57,156 nt of DNA. It comes from an uncultured Bacillota bacterium (GTDB lineage Bacteria > Bacillota > Clostridia > Peptostreptococcales > Anaerovoracaceae). Positions within the stretch are counted from its first letter, which is position 1. Each line of letters begins with the position of its first letter. Both the position numbers and the translations under genes were made by a program. Location: contig CAUDEQ010000004.1 in NCBI GenBank assembly GCA_958448635.1, forward strand, positions 1 to 57,156, given 5' to 3'. The notes beneath the pieces were generated by a model that saw only the letters and a list, made by a program, of their open reading frames with translations, had not been told where the DNA came from and searched no databases. Positions 25,535-33,522 of this stretch are shown here, in pieces.

Positions 25535-25984
25535 TTAACGTGTTTTAAAAACGTTGCAGTCAATGTAGCCTCTTTCGTGCATACCCCAGAATTCATCTCT
25601 CAGATATTCCGGATAGAGGTTCTCTATGGCGATGATTTCCTTGCGGTTCATAAACCTCACCTCTCTCAGCACCTGGCCGTTTTCGTCAAACTCAGGGTCC
25701 TCCCCCAGGTGAAGAGATCCTCCGGTGACCTTGGCCAGAAAGAACTGAACGAATCTCTGCCCCCGCTCCGAGACCTCCTCCACATGCCATACGAGCCTGC
25801 CGATCTCAACGACGAGCCCGGTTTCCTCCATGACTTCCCTGGCTGCGGCCTCCCTTGCGCCTTCGCCCTCTTCTATCATGCCTCCCGGCACCATCCATAT
25901 GTCCCTGCCTTCATGGTGCTGCTTTACCAGCAGCATCCTGTCACCTTCATCTAAAATTATAGCTCTTACTCCGCCTATCCACAT
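25535..25984 (-). CDS. Nudix hydrolase
   Basis: 149 aa from the ATG at 25984 (GCAGGAGC in front); a longer upstream frame is open but has no ribosome site. The Nudix box is complete: GGMIEEGEGAREAAAREV followed by MEETG, with the metal-binding glutamates. The family hydrolyses nucleoside diphosphates linked to another moiety; the substrate cannot be predicted here. It overlaps the end of the upstream chromate-transporter half by 10 bp, suggesting coupled translation. Confidence 0.85.
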   Translation of the reverse strand: MWIGGVRAIILDEGDRMLLVKQHHEGRDIWMVPGGMIEEGEGAREAAAREVMEETGLVVEIGRLVWHVEEVSERGQRFVQFFLAKVTGGSLHLGEDPEFDENGQVLREVRFMNRKEIIAIENLYPEYLRDEFWGMHERGYIDCNVFKTR

Positions 25985-26544
25985 AACAAAGCTCCTGCAA
26001 TTCCCATAATTATCATGACTCTTATGGGCCTCATCTTGAACAAACCTACCAGCAGTACTGTCACTGCAAAAATACATACGGGTAATATGTTAAAATACTC
26101 AAGCCCCATGGCAAAAAGCTTTTCGGAAATCAACGGCCCCTTGACCAGCACCGTTTCGCTGACGAAAATCGCCGCTGTTCCGATGAGGGCAACGGTGACA
26201 GGTCTTATACCTGTCATTGCACCCTGGATTCCCTTACTGTCATTGAATCTCTGTATGAACTTGAATACTATTATCATGAGAATGAAAGCCGGCAGGCAAA
26301 CTCCCAGCGTGGCCACCATGGCCCCCGGTATGCCTGCATAGTTGAAGCCGACATACGTTGCCGCATTTACCGCCATAGGTCCCGGCGTCACCTGGGAAAG
26401 CGCCACAAGGTTGGAAAACTCCTGGCTGCTCATTATCCCAAAGGTCTGAACGCTCTGGAAAATCAACGGCAGCATGGCAAGACCGCCCCCAAACCCGAAC
26501 AAGCCTATCTTAAAGAATATGGTGAAAAGGTATGCGTACATCAT
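25975..26544 (-). CDS. Chromate transporter family, half-size subunit
   Basis: 189 aa, one CHR domain with about five or six membrane segments. GLFGFGGGLAMLPLI near the N-terminus and SQVTPGPMAVNAATYVGF are the family signatures. Half-size CHR proteins occur as pairs encoded side by side and work together; exported substrates include chromate, but the natural one is often unclear. Its start overlaps the stop of the partner gene by 4 bp. Confidence 0.88.
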   Translation of the reverse strand: MMYAYLFTIFFKIGLFGFGGGLAMLPLIFQSVQTFGIMSSQEFSNLVALSQVTPGPMAVNAATYVGFNYAGIPGAMVATLGVCLPAFILMIIVFKFIQRFNDSKGIQGAMTGIRPVTVALIGTAAIFVSETVLVKGPLISEKLFAMGLEYFNILPVCIFAVTVLLVGLFKMRPIRVMIIMGIAGALLCG

Positions 26545-27359
26545 CTTTTCACCTCCCCGCCACGTCCGGGCGATTTCATCTTTTTATTTTTTTCTTCATG
26601 CAAAGCGCAGTCGCTCATATCTGCTTCGGGCTTCACATTCTCTTGCAAAGCGCAGTCGTTCATATTTGACACAGTATTTGCGGCTTCGCATGGCTCATCG
26701 TCTGCTTCGCTCGCTTCGGCCTTCTCGAAATCTGCCATATCCGTCTCCGGTTTTGCGGCTTTTTCCTGCATTTTCAGCCTCACCGTATTGTACACGATAC
26801 CGATAACAGCTCCTGCCAGTATCACCCATACGACGCTTATGCCCGTCAATATGATCACGACAAAGGCTGCCGCCGCCATCAGCCAAGAAAACCACGACTT
26901 GAGGATGGTTTTTCCCAATCTTATCACGGTAACGAGGATTAGTCCGCACACTGCAGCCTTTATGCCTGTGAATGCCCCTTGAACATAAGTATTCTCACCT
27001 ATGTTCTCCAACAGCGTCACCACAAGAATTATAATCACAAAGGACGGCGTCACCACTCCCAGCGTCGACGACAGAGCGCCTCTAAGGCCTCTCAGCCGCA
27101 TTCCGATATATGTCGCTGCGTTTATGGCAATGACTCCGGGCAGAGCCTGACTCACTGCTATACAATCGATCATCTCCTCCTTGCCCATCCACTTCTTATC
27201 CTCGACCACCACATACTGCAGCTGAGGTATCATTGCCATACCTCCGCCTATCGTAACGATGCCTATCTTGAGAAATTCCCAGAACAGGCTCAGACATATC
27301 CTGCCGCTCCTGCCGTCGGTTTTTTCATTATTCGCTTTTCCCTTTAGGAAGTCTTTCAT
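26541..27359 (-). CDS. Chromate transporter family, half-size subunit with long tail
   Basis: 272 aa. The first 200 residues are a CHR domain (IGIVTIGGGMAMIPQL, SQALPGVIAINAATYIG). After the last membrane segment comes a hydrophilic tail of about 70 residues, rich in Glu/Asp, with an in-frame 15-residue repeat (DCALQEN... and DCALHEE..., from a 45-bp DNA repeat at 26599-26665). Such a tail is not part of the usual 180-200 aa half transporter. It pairs with the next gene, which it overlaps by 4 bp; its start overlaps the end of the TRIC gene by 32 bp. Confidence 0.88.
   Translation of the reverse strand: MKDFLKGKANNEKTDGRSGRICLSLFWEFLKIGIVTIGGGMAMIPQLQYVVVEDKKWMGKEEMIDCIAVSQALPGVIAINAATYIGMRLRGLRGALSSTLGVVTPSFVIIILVVTLLENIGENTYVQGAFTGIKAAVCGLILVTVIRLGKTILKSWFSWLMAAAAFVVIILTGISVVWVILAGAVIGIVYNTVRLKMQEKAAKPETDMADFEKAEASEADDEPCEAANTVSNMNDCALQENVKPEADMSDCALHEEKNKKMKSPGRGGEVKR
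26599..26665. repeat. 45-bp spaced direct repeat in the ChrA tail
   Basis: TGCAAAGCGCAGTCGCTCAT at 26599 recurs at 26644 with one change; period 45 bp keeps the frame. Confidence 0.8.
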
Positions 27360-27963
27360 CTGTCTTCACCTTTGCAAGATTCCAGTCGAATTTGACGCAC
27401 ACCAGCCTTATCACGAGAGTCGCCCCGAAGCATATATACATGGCCGGATCCTCCCCCAGATAAGGATAGGCTATCAGAAACGCCACTGCACCTGCCAGAC
27501 TGGCTGTCGCATATACCTCTTTCTTGAAGACAAAAGGTATCTCTCTGGCAAACATATCCCGGATCACGCCTCCGCCTGTTCCCGTAAGAAGCGCCAGCGT
27601 TATCACAACGAAGGGCGTATACACATCGTTGTTGAGCGCCGCCTCTGCTCCTATGGCAGTAAATGCCGCCAGACCAACAGCGTCAAATATAACCACCAGG
27701 GAGTGTATCTTTTTCACCCACTTGTAGAACATTATCACCACTGCAGCCGTTACTATGCATATCACGATGTATGTGGGATCTGACAGAGCCACCGGCAGCG
27801 GAAGATTTATGATTATGTCACGTATTATTCCTCCGCCAACAGCTGTCACTATTGCCAGAAGCACTATCCCATAGTAGTCAAGTTTTTTCTCTATTGCAAC
27901 AAGGGCACCGGAGACTGCGAAAGCCACGGTGCCGATGAGTTCCATCAAAGAAATAAAGTTCAT
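27328..27963 (-). CDS. Trimeric intracellular cation channel (TRIC/YicG) family protein
   Basis: 211 aa with about six or seven membrane segments and two copies of the glycine-rich UPF0126 unit: TAVGGGIIRDI (about 40-50) and TGTGGGVIRDM (about 128-138). Bacterial TRIC homologues form trimeric channels that conduct K+ or Na+. It is placed between proS and the chromate-transporter pair, overlapping the latter's start. A physiological role in this organism is not shown by the context. Confidence 0.88.
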   Translation of the reverse strand: MNFISLMELIGTVAFAVSGALVAIEKKLDYYGIVLLAIVTAVGGGIIRDIIINLPLPVALSDPTYIVICIVTAAVVIMFYKWVKKIHSLVVIFDAVGLAAFTAIGAEAALNNDVYTPFVVITLALLTGTGGGVIRDMFAREIPFVFKKEVYATASLAGAVAFLIAYPYLGEDPAMYICFGATLVIRLVCVKFDWNLAKVKTDERLPKGKSE

Positions 27964-28027
27964 TTATTATTCCCCTGCTTCTTCTGTTTCCCTGCGTCTT
28001 ATGATGTTTTTCACTAAAGCTGCCGAC

Positions 28028-29758
28028 TTATTTTTCCTCATTTATTATGCTGACAGCAGCTGATATTGCTTCCTCAACGCCGAGCTCTGTCTTATCCGCA
28101 TCGCGTCTCAGCTTGTATTCGACGATACCGTCTGCAGCGCCTCTTCCCACGGTGATTCTCACAGGTATGCCCAGAAGATCTGCATCCTTGAATTTTACAC
28201 CGGGACGTTCCTTTCTGTCATCCAGAAGGACCTCTGCGCCTTCCTTTGCAAGTCTGTCATATATTTCCTCAGCCAGCGCAGCCTGCACCTCGTCGTCAGG
28301 CTTCATCACAGTGATTATCACATGGTACGGTGCAACCGCCATAGGCCAGATTATGCCGTTTTCATCATGATACTGCTCCACTATGGCCGCCAGCGTTCTC
28401 GTCACGCCTATACCGTAGCAGCCCATTACGATCAGCTGATCCTGCATATTCTCGTCCTTGTAGTAGGCTCCCATGGACTTGCTGTACTTTGTACCAAGCT
28501 TGAAGACCTGGCCCACCTCGATACCTCTGGCATGCTTTACAGGAGCACCGCACACAGGACAAGGATCGCCCTCTGCCAGTACCTTGATGTCGGTAACTAT
28601 ATCTCCCCGGTAGTCTCTGCCGTAGTTGACATTCAGAGTATGGAAGTCCTCCCTGTTTGCTCCTGCACACAGATTCTTCATTCCCGTAAGCTCACTGTCC
28701 ACTACGATCCTGCAGTCGTGAAGTCCCACAGGTCCGGTGAAGCCTCCTACGCAGCCGCAGGCAGCTCCCATTTTCGCCTCATCTGCAAATTCGATGGAAT
28801 GTTCAGGGATTCCCAGTGCATTTATGAGCTTCGTCATGTTCAGCTCTCTGTCGCCTCTTACGAAGGCAGCAACGTATCCGTTTTCCTTGCCCTCCTCATC
28901 GTAGGTCACGAAGAGCAGAGCCTTCATAGTCTGTGACTTTTCAAGTCCGAGAAAATCCGCCACCTCTTCTATAGTCTTGGTTCCCGGAGTATTTACATCC
29001 TCCATAGGGAGAGCTTCAACACCCTCCTGAGGCTTGTCGTCTACGCATGCAGCTCTTTCCGTGGTTGCAGCCATGGAGCAGCCCTCGCAGTATACAATCT
29101 CGCTCTCGCCAACCTCCGAAAGCGCTGTGAACTCGTGGGAATTGCTCCCTCCTATAGCTCCGGAATCTGCCTCTACAGGTCTGAAGGTGAGACCGCATTT
29201 TGTAAAGATTCTGTCGTAGGCATCGTACATTTCCTTATAGCTCTCATCAAGGCCCGCCTCGTCTCTGTCAAAGGAATATGCATCCTTCATGATGAATTCC
29301 CTGCTCCTCATCAGACCGAATCTAGGTCTTGCTTCATCTCTGTACTTTGTCTGTATCTGATACAGGTTCAGAGGCAGCTGTCTGTATGATGAAACGTCAT
29401 TTCTCACGATATCAGTAAAGATCTCCTCATGAGTAGGTCCGAGACAGAATTCTCTGCCGTTTCTGTCCTTGAGTCTCCATAGCTCCGGACCGTATGCAAA
29501 CCATCTGCCTGACTCCTCCCACAGCTCTGCAGGCTGCACAGCCGACATATGGATTTCCTGTCCGCCTGCCGCATCCATCTCTTTTCTGATTATGTCCTCT
29601 ATCTTCCTTATGGATCTCCAGCCCAGCGGCATGAAGCCGTACACTCCCGATACAAGCTTTCTTATCATGCCTGTTCTCAGAAGCAGTATATGACTTGGGA
29701 TCTCAGCTTCGTTGGGAACCTCTCTCAAGGTTTTCAAATGCATTTTAGATAGTTTCAT
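28028..29758 (-). CDS. proS: Prolyl-tRNA synthetase
   Basis: 576 aa, bacterial type with an editing insertion. Class II motifs: LGPTHEEIF, YQIQTKYRDEARPRFGLMRS, and MGCYGIGVTRTLAAI near 445. Between motifs 2 and 3 lies the INS domain (about 235-390; MKALLFVTYDEEG..., GGFTGPVGL) that clears Ala-tRNA(Pro). It charges tRNA(Pro) in the cytoplasm. The gene lies 12 bp after ispDF, so it belongs to the carD-led operon; no T-box is present in front of it. Confidence 0.96.
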   Translation of the reverse strand: MKLSKMHLKTLREVPNEAEIPSHILLLRTGMIRKLVSGVYGFMPLGWRSIRKIEDIIRKEMDAAGGQEIHMSAVQPAELWEESGRWFAYGPELWRLKDRNGREFCLGPTHEEIFTDIVRNDVSSYRQLPLNLYQIQTKYRDEARPRFGLMRSREFIMKDAYSFDRDEAGLDESYKEMYDAYDRIFTKCGLTFRPVEADSGAIGGSNSHEFTALSEVGESEIVYCEGCSMAATTERAACVDDKPQEGVEALPMEDVNTPGTKTIEEVADFLGLEKSQTMKALLFVTYDEEGKENGYVAAFVRGDRELNMTKLINALGIPEHSIEFADEAKMGAACGCVGGFTGPVGLHDCRIVVDSELTGMKNLCAGANREDFHTLNVNYGRDYRGDIVTDIKVLAEGDPCPVCGAPVKHARGIEVGQVFKLGTKYSKSMGAYYKDENMQDQLIVMGCYGIGVTRTLAAIVEQYHDENGIIWPMAVAPYHVIITVMKPDDEVQAALAEEIYDRLAKEGAEVLLDDRKERPGVKFKDADLLGIPVRITVGRGAADGIVEYKLRRDADKTELGVEEAISAAVSIINEEK

Positions 29759-29770
29759 TGATATGTCTCC

Positions 29771-30967
29771 TTACCTGTATATGGAACACACCGCTTCAGC
29801 AGCGATTCCCTCCTTGCGGCCCACAAAACCAAGCCGCTCGGTGGTTGTCCCTTTTATATTTATTCTGTTCTTTTCAAGCCTCAAAATATGGGCTATGTTG
29901 TCTCTCATCTCTTCAATATGCGGTGCTATTTTCGGCGCCTGAGCGATGACCGTCACATCTACGTTCCCTATGGAATAGCCCTCCTCCGCCAGCAGTGACG
30001 CCACATGCTCCAGCAGCTTCATGCTGGAAATCCCTCTGTATCTCTCGTCAGTATCGGGAAAATGTCTTCCGATATCTCCAAGAGCTGCCGCTCCCAGCAT
30101 GGCATCCATCAGCGCATGTATCAGCACATCGGCATCCGAATGGCCTGCAAGCCCCATATCATACGGGATATCCACGCCGCCCAGTATGAGCCGCCTGCCT
30201 TCTTCAAATTTATGTACGTCGAAGCCTGTTCCAACTCTGTTTTCCATAGGAAGATCCTCTCTGGTGGTTATCTTGATATTGGAATAATCCCCTGCTACCA
30301 TGACGATCTTCATGCCGTACAGCTCCGCCACGGAAGCATCGTCCGTGCCGCGAAATCCCTCTGCATACGCCTTTTCATAGGCATGCAAAAGCTCAGTAAA
30401 TCCGAAGCCCTGAGGTGTCTGTACTGCAAAGAGGCGGCTGCGGTCCATCGCCCGGCTCTCTGCCGGGCTGTCGGAGCTTTCATGCGCCTCCGGCGTTTTT
30501 CCGTCTGCGGCGGAGCCTTCCGCTTGCCTTATGCTGTCCTTTACAGGCACGCATGCCACGGCTGCACCGTGTTTTGCAGCAGCTTCTATCACCCTGCCAA
30601 CGACTTCTCTTCCTGCAAAGGGGCGCGCTCCGTCATGAATGAGAACGTACTCCGTATCGGGACATCTTTTTTTCACTTCCGTAAGGCCGTTGTATACGGA
30701 ATCCTGACGCTCAGCTCCTCCTGCCACCACAGCCCTTACCTTGCCGATGGAGTATTCCTCCGCAAGGCTGCTGCATCTGTCAATATATTCATTGCCCGTA
30801 ACTATGAAGATGTCGTCTATTTCATCCATCGCCTCAAATATACGAAGAGTCTTCACAAGTATCGGCTCCCCGCCGAGGCTGAGAAACTGCTTGGGCACAG
30901 ACCCGCCCAGACGGCTTCCCCTGCCTGCCGCAGCTACTATTACTGCCAGCCTTTTATCATCATACAT
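29771..30967 (-). CDS. ispDF: Bifunctional IspD/IspF of the MEP isoprenoid pathway
   Basis: 398 aa fusion. The N-terminal part (1-about 235) is IspD: VAAAGRGSRLGG, VPKQFLSLGG, HDGARPF, and IKITTREDL; it makes CDP-methylerythritol from methylerythritol phosphate and CTP. The C-terminal part (about 243-398) is IspF: GTGFDVHKF, HSDADVLIHALMDAMLGA, and IKGTTTERLGF, forming the cyclodiphosphate. The IspE kinase that acts between them must lie elsewhere. An extra low-complexity segment rich in Ser, Asp and Glu (about 150-176) interrupts IspD. It lies 7 bp from the upstream PIN/TRAM gene. Confidence 0.95.
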   Translation of the reverse strand: MYDDKRLAVIVAAAGRGSRLGGSVPKQFLSLGGEPILVKTLRIFEAMDEIDDIFIVTGNEYIDRCSSLAEEYSIGKVRAVVAGGAERQDSVYNGLTEVKKRCPDTEYVLIHDGARPFAGREVVGRVIEAAAKHGAAVACVPVKDSIRQAEGSAADGKTPEAHESSDSPAESRAMDRSRLFAVQTPQGFGFTELLHAYEKAYAEGFRGTDDASVAELYGMKIVMVAGDYSNIKITTREDLPMENRVGTGFDVHKFEEGRRLILGGVDIPYDMGLAGHSDADVLIHALMDAMLGAAALGDIGRHFPDTDERYRGISSMKLLEHVASLLAEEGYSIGNVDVTVIAQAPKIAPHIEEMRDNIAHILRLEKNRINIKGTTTERLGFVGRKEGIAAEAVCSIYR

Positions 30968-30974
30968 TTTCGTG

Positions 30975-32096
30975 TCACCTATTTATCCCTGACGGCTTTG
31001 CGAAAATCATCCTGCCTGCGGCAGTCTGAAGAACGCTGGTAACAGTAACCTTTATCGTCTGACCGATATATTTCTTGCCCTCTTCAACGACTATCATGGT
31101 GCCGTCGTCGAGATATGCCACAGCCTGATTGTTTTCCTTTCCTTCCTTTACCAGAGAAAGTATCATTTCCTCGCCCGGAAGCACAACAGGCTTGAGAGTA
31201 TTTGCCAGCTCGTTGATGTTCAGCACATCTACGCCCTTGATCGACGCCACCTTGTTGAGGTTGAAATCGTTGGTAACCACCTTGCCGTTCATCATATGAG
31301 CCAGCTTCAGCAGCTTGGCATCCACCTCAGGGATGTCTTCAAGGCCTTTGTCTGCAACAGTGTTGTAGATATCTATTCCGTATTCCGTCTGAATCTTGTT
31401 GAGTATATCAAGGCCTCTTCTTCCCCTGTTTCTCTTGAGAGCGTCAGAGGAATCTGCAATATGTCTCAGCTCCACCAGTACGAATTCCGGAATCACTATA
31501 GGGCCTTCGATAAATCCTGTTTTCATGATGTCGGCTATCCTGCCGTCGATGATTACGCTGGTGTCGAATATCTTAGGCGTAGCATCGGACTTAACCTTGT
31601 TGCCCTTGCCCCCGACAGATGATATCTTCTTCGACATGAGCCATGAATTCTTTATATCCTTGCCCTTTCTTGTAGCGATAACGATGCCGATGTATCCCAG
31701 GATGACGTAGGTAATAATATTGAGGATAACGTCAAGATAAGGGATCTTTATGCCCACATAGATCTGGCTTATCAGAAAGGCGATAATAAGCCCTGCGATA
31801 AGACCCACTGTCCCAAGAACCAGATCGTTGGCAGACATCTTCTGCAGATCGGTTTCGATACCATTGGCTACTTTTTTACCCTGATTTTTAAGGACCGGTG
31901 TAAGCCTGAAAAAAATTAATCCAAAAATAATTACGAAAAACGCGGCTATACATATCTCCTCGCCTGTGGAGAATTCAACTATGTCCCCATGGCCTGAAAG
32001 AGTTATGAAAAACCTAGACAACAGGAAAACACCATATCCCACTATTCCACCGGCAATAGTCAATGCAGTTCTAACCAGCTTTGTCAGCACATCCAA
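30975..32096 (-). CDS. YacL-like membrane PIN/TRAM domain protein
   Basis: 373 aa. Four membrane segments in the first 140 residues are followed by a PIN nuclease domain (about 170-290; FDTSVIIDGRIADI, acidic residues also in PEVDAKLLKLAHMM and VVTNDFNLN) and a C-terminal TRAM RNA-binding domain (GKKYIGQTIKVTVTSVLQTAAGRMIFA). Homologues (B. subtilis YacL) stand between carD-like or disA genes and ispD, exactly as here. An RNase role on the membrane is likely from the domains, but substrates are not known. Confidence 0.92.
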   Translation of the reverse strand: MDVLTKLVRTALTIAGGIVGYGVFLLSRFFITLSGHGDIVEFSTGEEICIAAFFVIIFGLIFFRLTPVLKNQGKKVANGIETDLQKMSANDLVLGTVGLIAGLIIAFLISQIYVGIKIPYLDVILNIITYVILGYIGIVIATRKGKDIKNSWLMSKKISSVGGKGNKVKSDATPKIFDTSVIIDGRIADIMKTGFIEGPIVIPEFVLVELRHIADSSDALKRNRGRRGLDILNKIQTEYGIDIYNTVADKGLEDIPEVDAKLLKLAHMMNGKVVTNDFNLNKVASIKGVDVLNINELANTLKPVVLPGEEMILSLVKEGKENNQAVAYLDDGTMIVVEEGKKYIGQTIKVTVTSVLQTAAGRMIFAKPSGINR

Positions 32097-32115
32097 TACC
32101 TCCTTTCTTCAGTTT

Positions 32116-32598
32116 TTATGCGGCTCCAATGGCCTTTTCTATGAGCTCCAGAGCTTCCTCCTCGCTGAGATCCTCCACCAGCATCACCTCGCTCAGAAGT
32201 ATGCGTCTGGCATTGGTCAGCATTTTCTTCTCCCCGGCAGACAGCTTCTTTTCGCGATCTATCCTCGTGAGATTTCTCACTATCTCCGCTGTGATCTCTA
32301 TATTGCCGGTCTTGAGCTTGTCCATGTTTTCTCTCTGGCGCTTGTTCCAGTTATCAGCCATCCTCGTGGATTCACGGCCCAATATGTCCATGGCTTCCTT
32401 CAGCTCCTGGGACGACACTATGGGACGGACGCCTATCTTGTCGCAATTTTCCACAGGCAGCATAAGCCCCATATCTCCACAGGAGATATTAAGGATATAG
32501 TAGTCCCTGATCTCACCGAGTATTTCTCTGGATTCGATCTTGTCTATTATCCCAGCTCCATGCATGGGATATACTATTTTATCCCCGATCTTATACAT
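32116..32598 (-). CDS. CarD family transcriptional regulator
   Basis: 160 aa from ATG 32598, which has GGAGGT six bases upstream and the family N-terminus MYKIGDKIVYPMHGAG. An earlier in-frame start is rejected. The N-terminal Tudor-like domain contacts RNA polymerase beta; the C-terminal helical domain (LKEAMDILGRES...ILLSEVM) contacts promoter DNA and stabilises open complexes. It begins the minus-strand operon that continues through the PIN/TRAM protein, ispDF and proS, with its own promoter at 32638-32666. Confidence 0.92.
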   Translation of the reverse strand: MYKIGDKIVYPMHGAGIIDKIESREILGEIRDYYILNISCGDMGLMLPVENCDKIGVRPIVSSQELKEAMDILGRESTRMADNWNKRQRENMDKLKTGNIEITAEIVRNLTRIDREKKLSAGEKKMLTNARRILLSEVMLVEDLSEEEALELIEKAIGAA

Positions 32599-32637
32599 GC
32601 TGGACCTCCGATCCATATTTAGCCACACTTATCTATA

Positions 32638-32666
32638 AGTATATCACAAAATCTGTACCCAGCCAA
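32638..32666 (-). promoter_or_regulatory. Promoter of the carD operon
   Basis: TTGGCT (32661-32666), 17-bp spacer, TATACT (32638-32643) on the minus strand, about 40 bases before the carD start. Confidence 0.65.
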
Positions 32667-32751
32667 CATATTGTGATATAATGATTGCAAATTGATTTGT
32701 ATTGTATGGTTGCGCCAATGCAGCTATTGGAATGGCTTCAGCCGCATAACA

Positions 32752-32792
32752 TTTACATGTTCATGTATTACAATTCACATGTTATTCACATA
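32752..32792 (+). promoter_or_regulatory. Direct-repeat operator candidate upstream of the response regulator
   Basis: TTTACATG (32752), TTCATGTA (32760), TTCACATG (32774) and TTCACATA (32785) are repeated with 8, 14 and 11 bp steps. OmpR/PhoB-type regulators bind head-to-tail sites about one helical turn apart, so autoregulation is plausible. A TATAAT on the plus strand lies at 32677-32682. Confidence 0.4.
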
Positions 32793-32850
32793 CATTACAT
32801 ACCGAAGTTCTATTCTTGATGTATGAAACAATTTCTAAAGGAGGAGAAAC

Positions 32851-33522
32851 ATGGCTAAAATATTGGTTGCCGATGATGAGCAGAAAATAAGAGAGGTCAT
32901 CAGAGAATACTCGGAATTCAACGGGCACGAGGTTACAGAGGCGGCAGACGGCATGACGGCTCTCGGTCTTTGCAAGCTCAACGATTACGATCTTATCATC
33001 ATGGATATCATGATGCCTAAGCTGGACGGCTTCTCCACATGCAAGGAGATAAAGAAAATAAAGGATATACCTATCATCATGCTCAGCGCCAGAAGCGAGG
33101 AATACGACAAGCTTTTCGGCTTCGAGCTGGGAATAGATGATTACGTTGTCAAGCCTTTCAGCCCCAAGGAGCTGATGGCTAGAGTAAACGCCGTTCTCGC
33201 CAGAAACAACGCGGCTGAAAGACCTGCCGACAAGGTCATGGCATTTGACGGTCTGGAAATAAACATCCCTGCAAGGACGGTTCTTGTGGATGGAGAAAAG
33301 GTGGATCTGACGCCTAAGGAATACGACCTTCTTTTCTATCTTGTGGAAAACAAGAACATTGCCCTTTCCAGAGACAAGCTGCTTTCGGATATCTGGGGGT
33401 ATGACTTCTTCGGAGACGACAGGACAATAGATACTCATATCAAGAATCTGAGAAACAATCTCGGAAAATACAGAGATTTTATAGTTACGCTGCGAGGGGT
33501 AGGGTATAAATTTGACGCTTAG
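32851..33522 (+). CDS. OmpR/PhoB-type response regulator
   Basis: 223 aa. The receiver domain has the acidic pocket VADDEQ near residue 10, the phosphorylatable aspartate in LIIMDIMMPKLDG (about D52), and the conserved lysine in YVVKPFSPKEL (about K102). The C-terminal winged helix ends with DRTIDTHIKNLRNNLG...RGVGYKF, the DNA-recognition region. The start is ATG behind AAAGGAGGAG. The kinase gene overlaps its end, so the two form one unit. Targets are not evident. Confidence 0.93.
   Translation: MAKILVADDEQKIREVIREYSEFNGHEVTEAADGMTALGLCKLNDYDLIIMDIMMPKLDGFSTCKEIKKIKDIPIIMLSARSEEYDKLFGFELGIDDYVVKPFSPKELMARVNAVLARNNAAERPADKVMAFDGLEINIPARTVLVDGEKVDLTPKEYDLLFYLVENKNIALSRDKLLSDIWGYDFFGDDRTIDTHIKNLRNNLGKYRDFIVTLRGVGYKFDA

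Noticed and set aside
30005..31042. Plus-strand open frame of 345 codons over ispDF
   Set aside because: Antisense to a gene with all IspD and IspF motifs; composition not protein-like.
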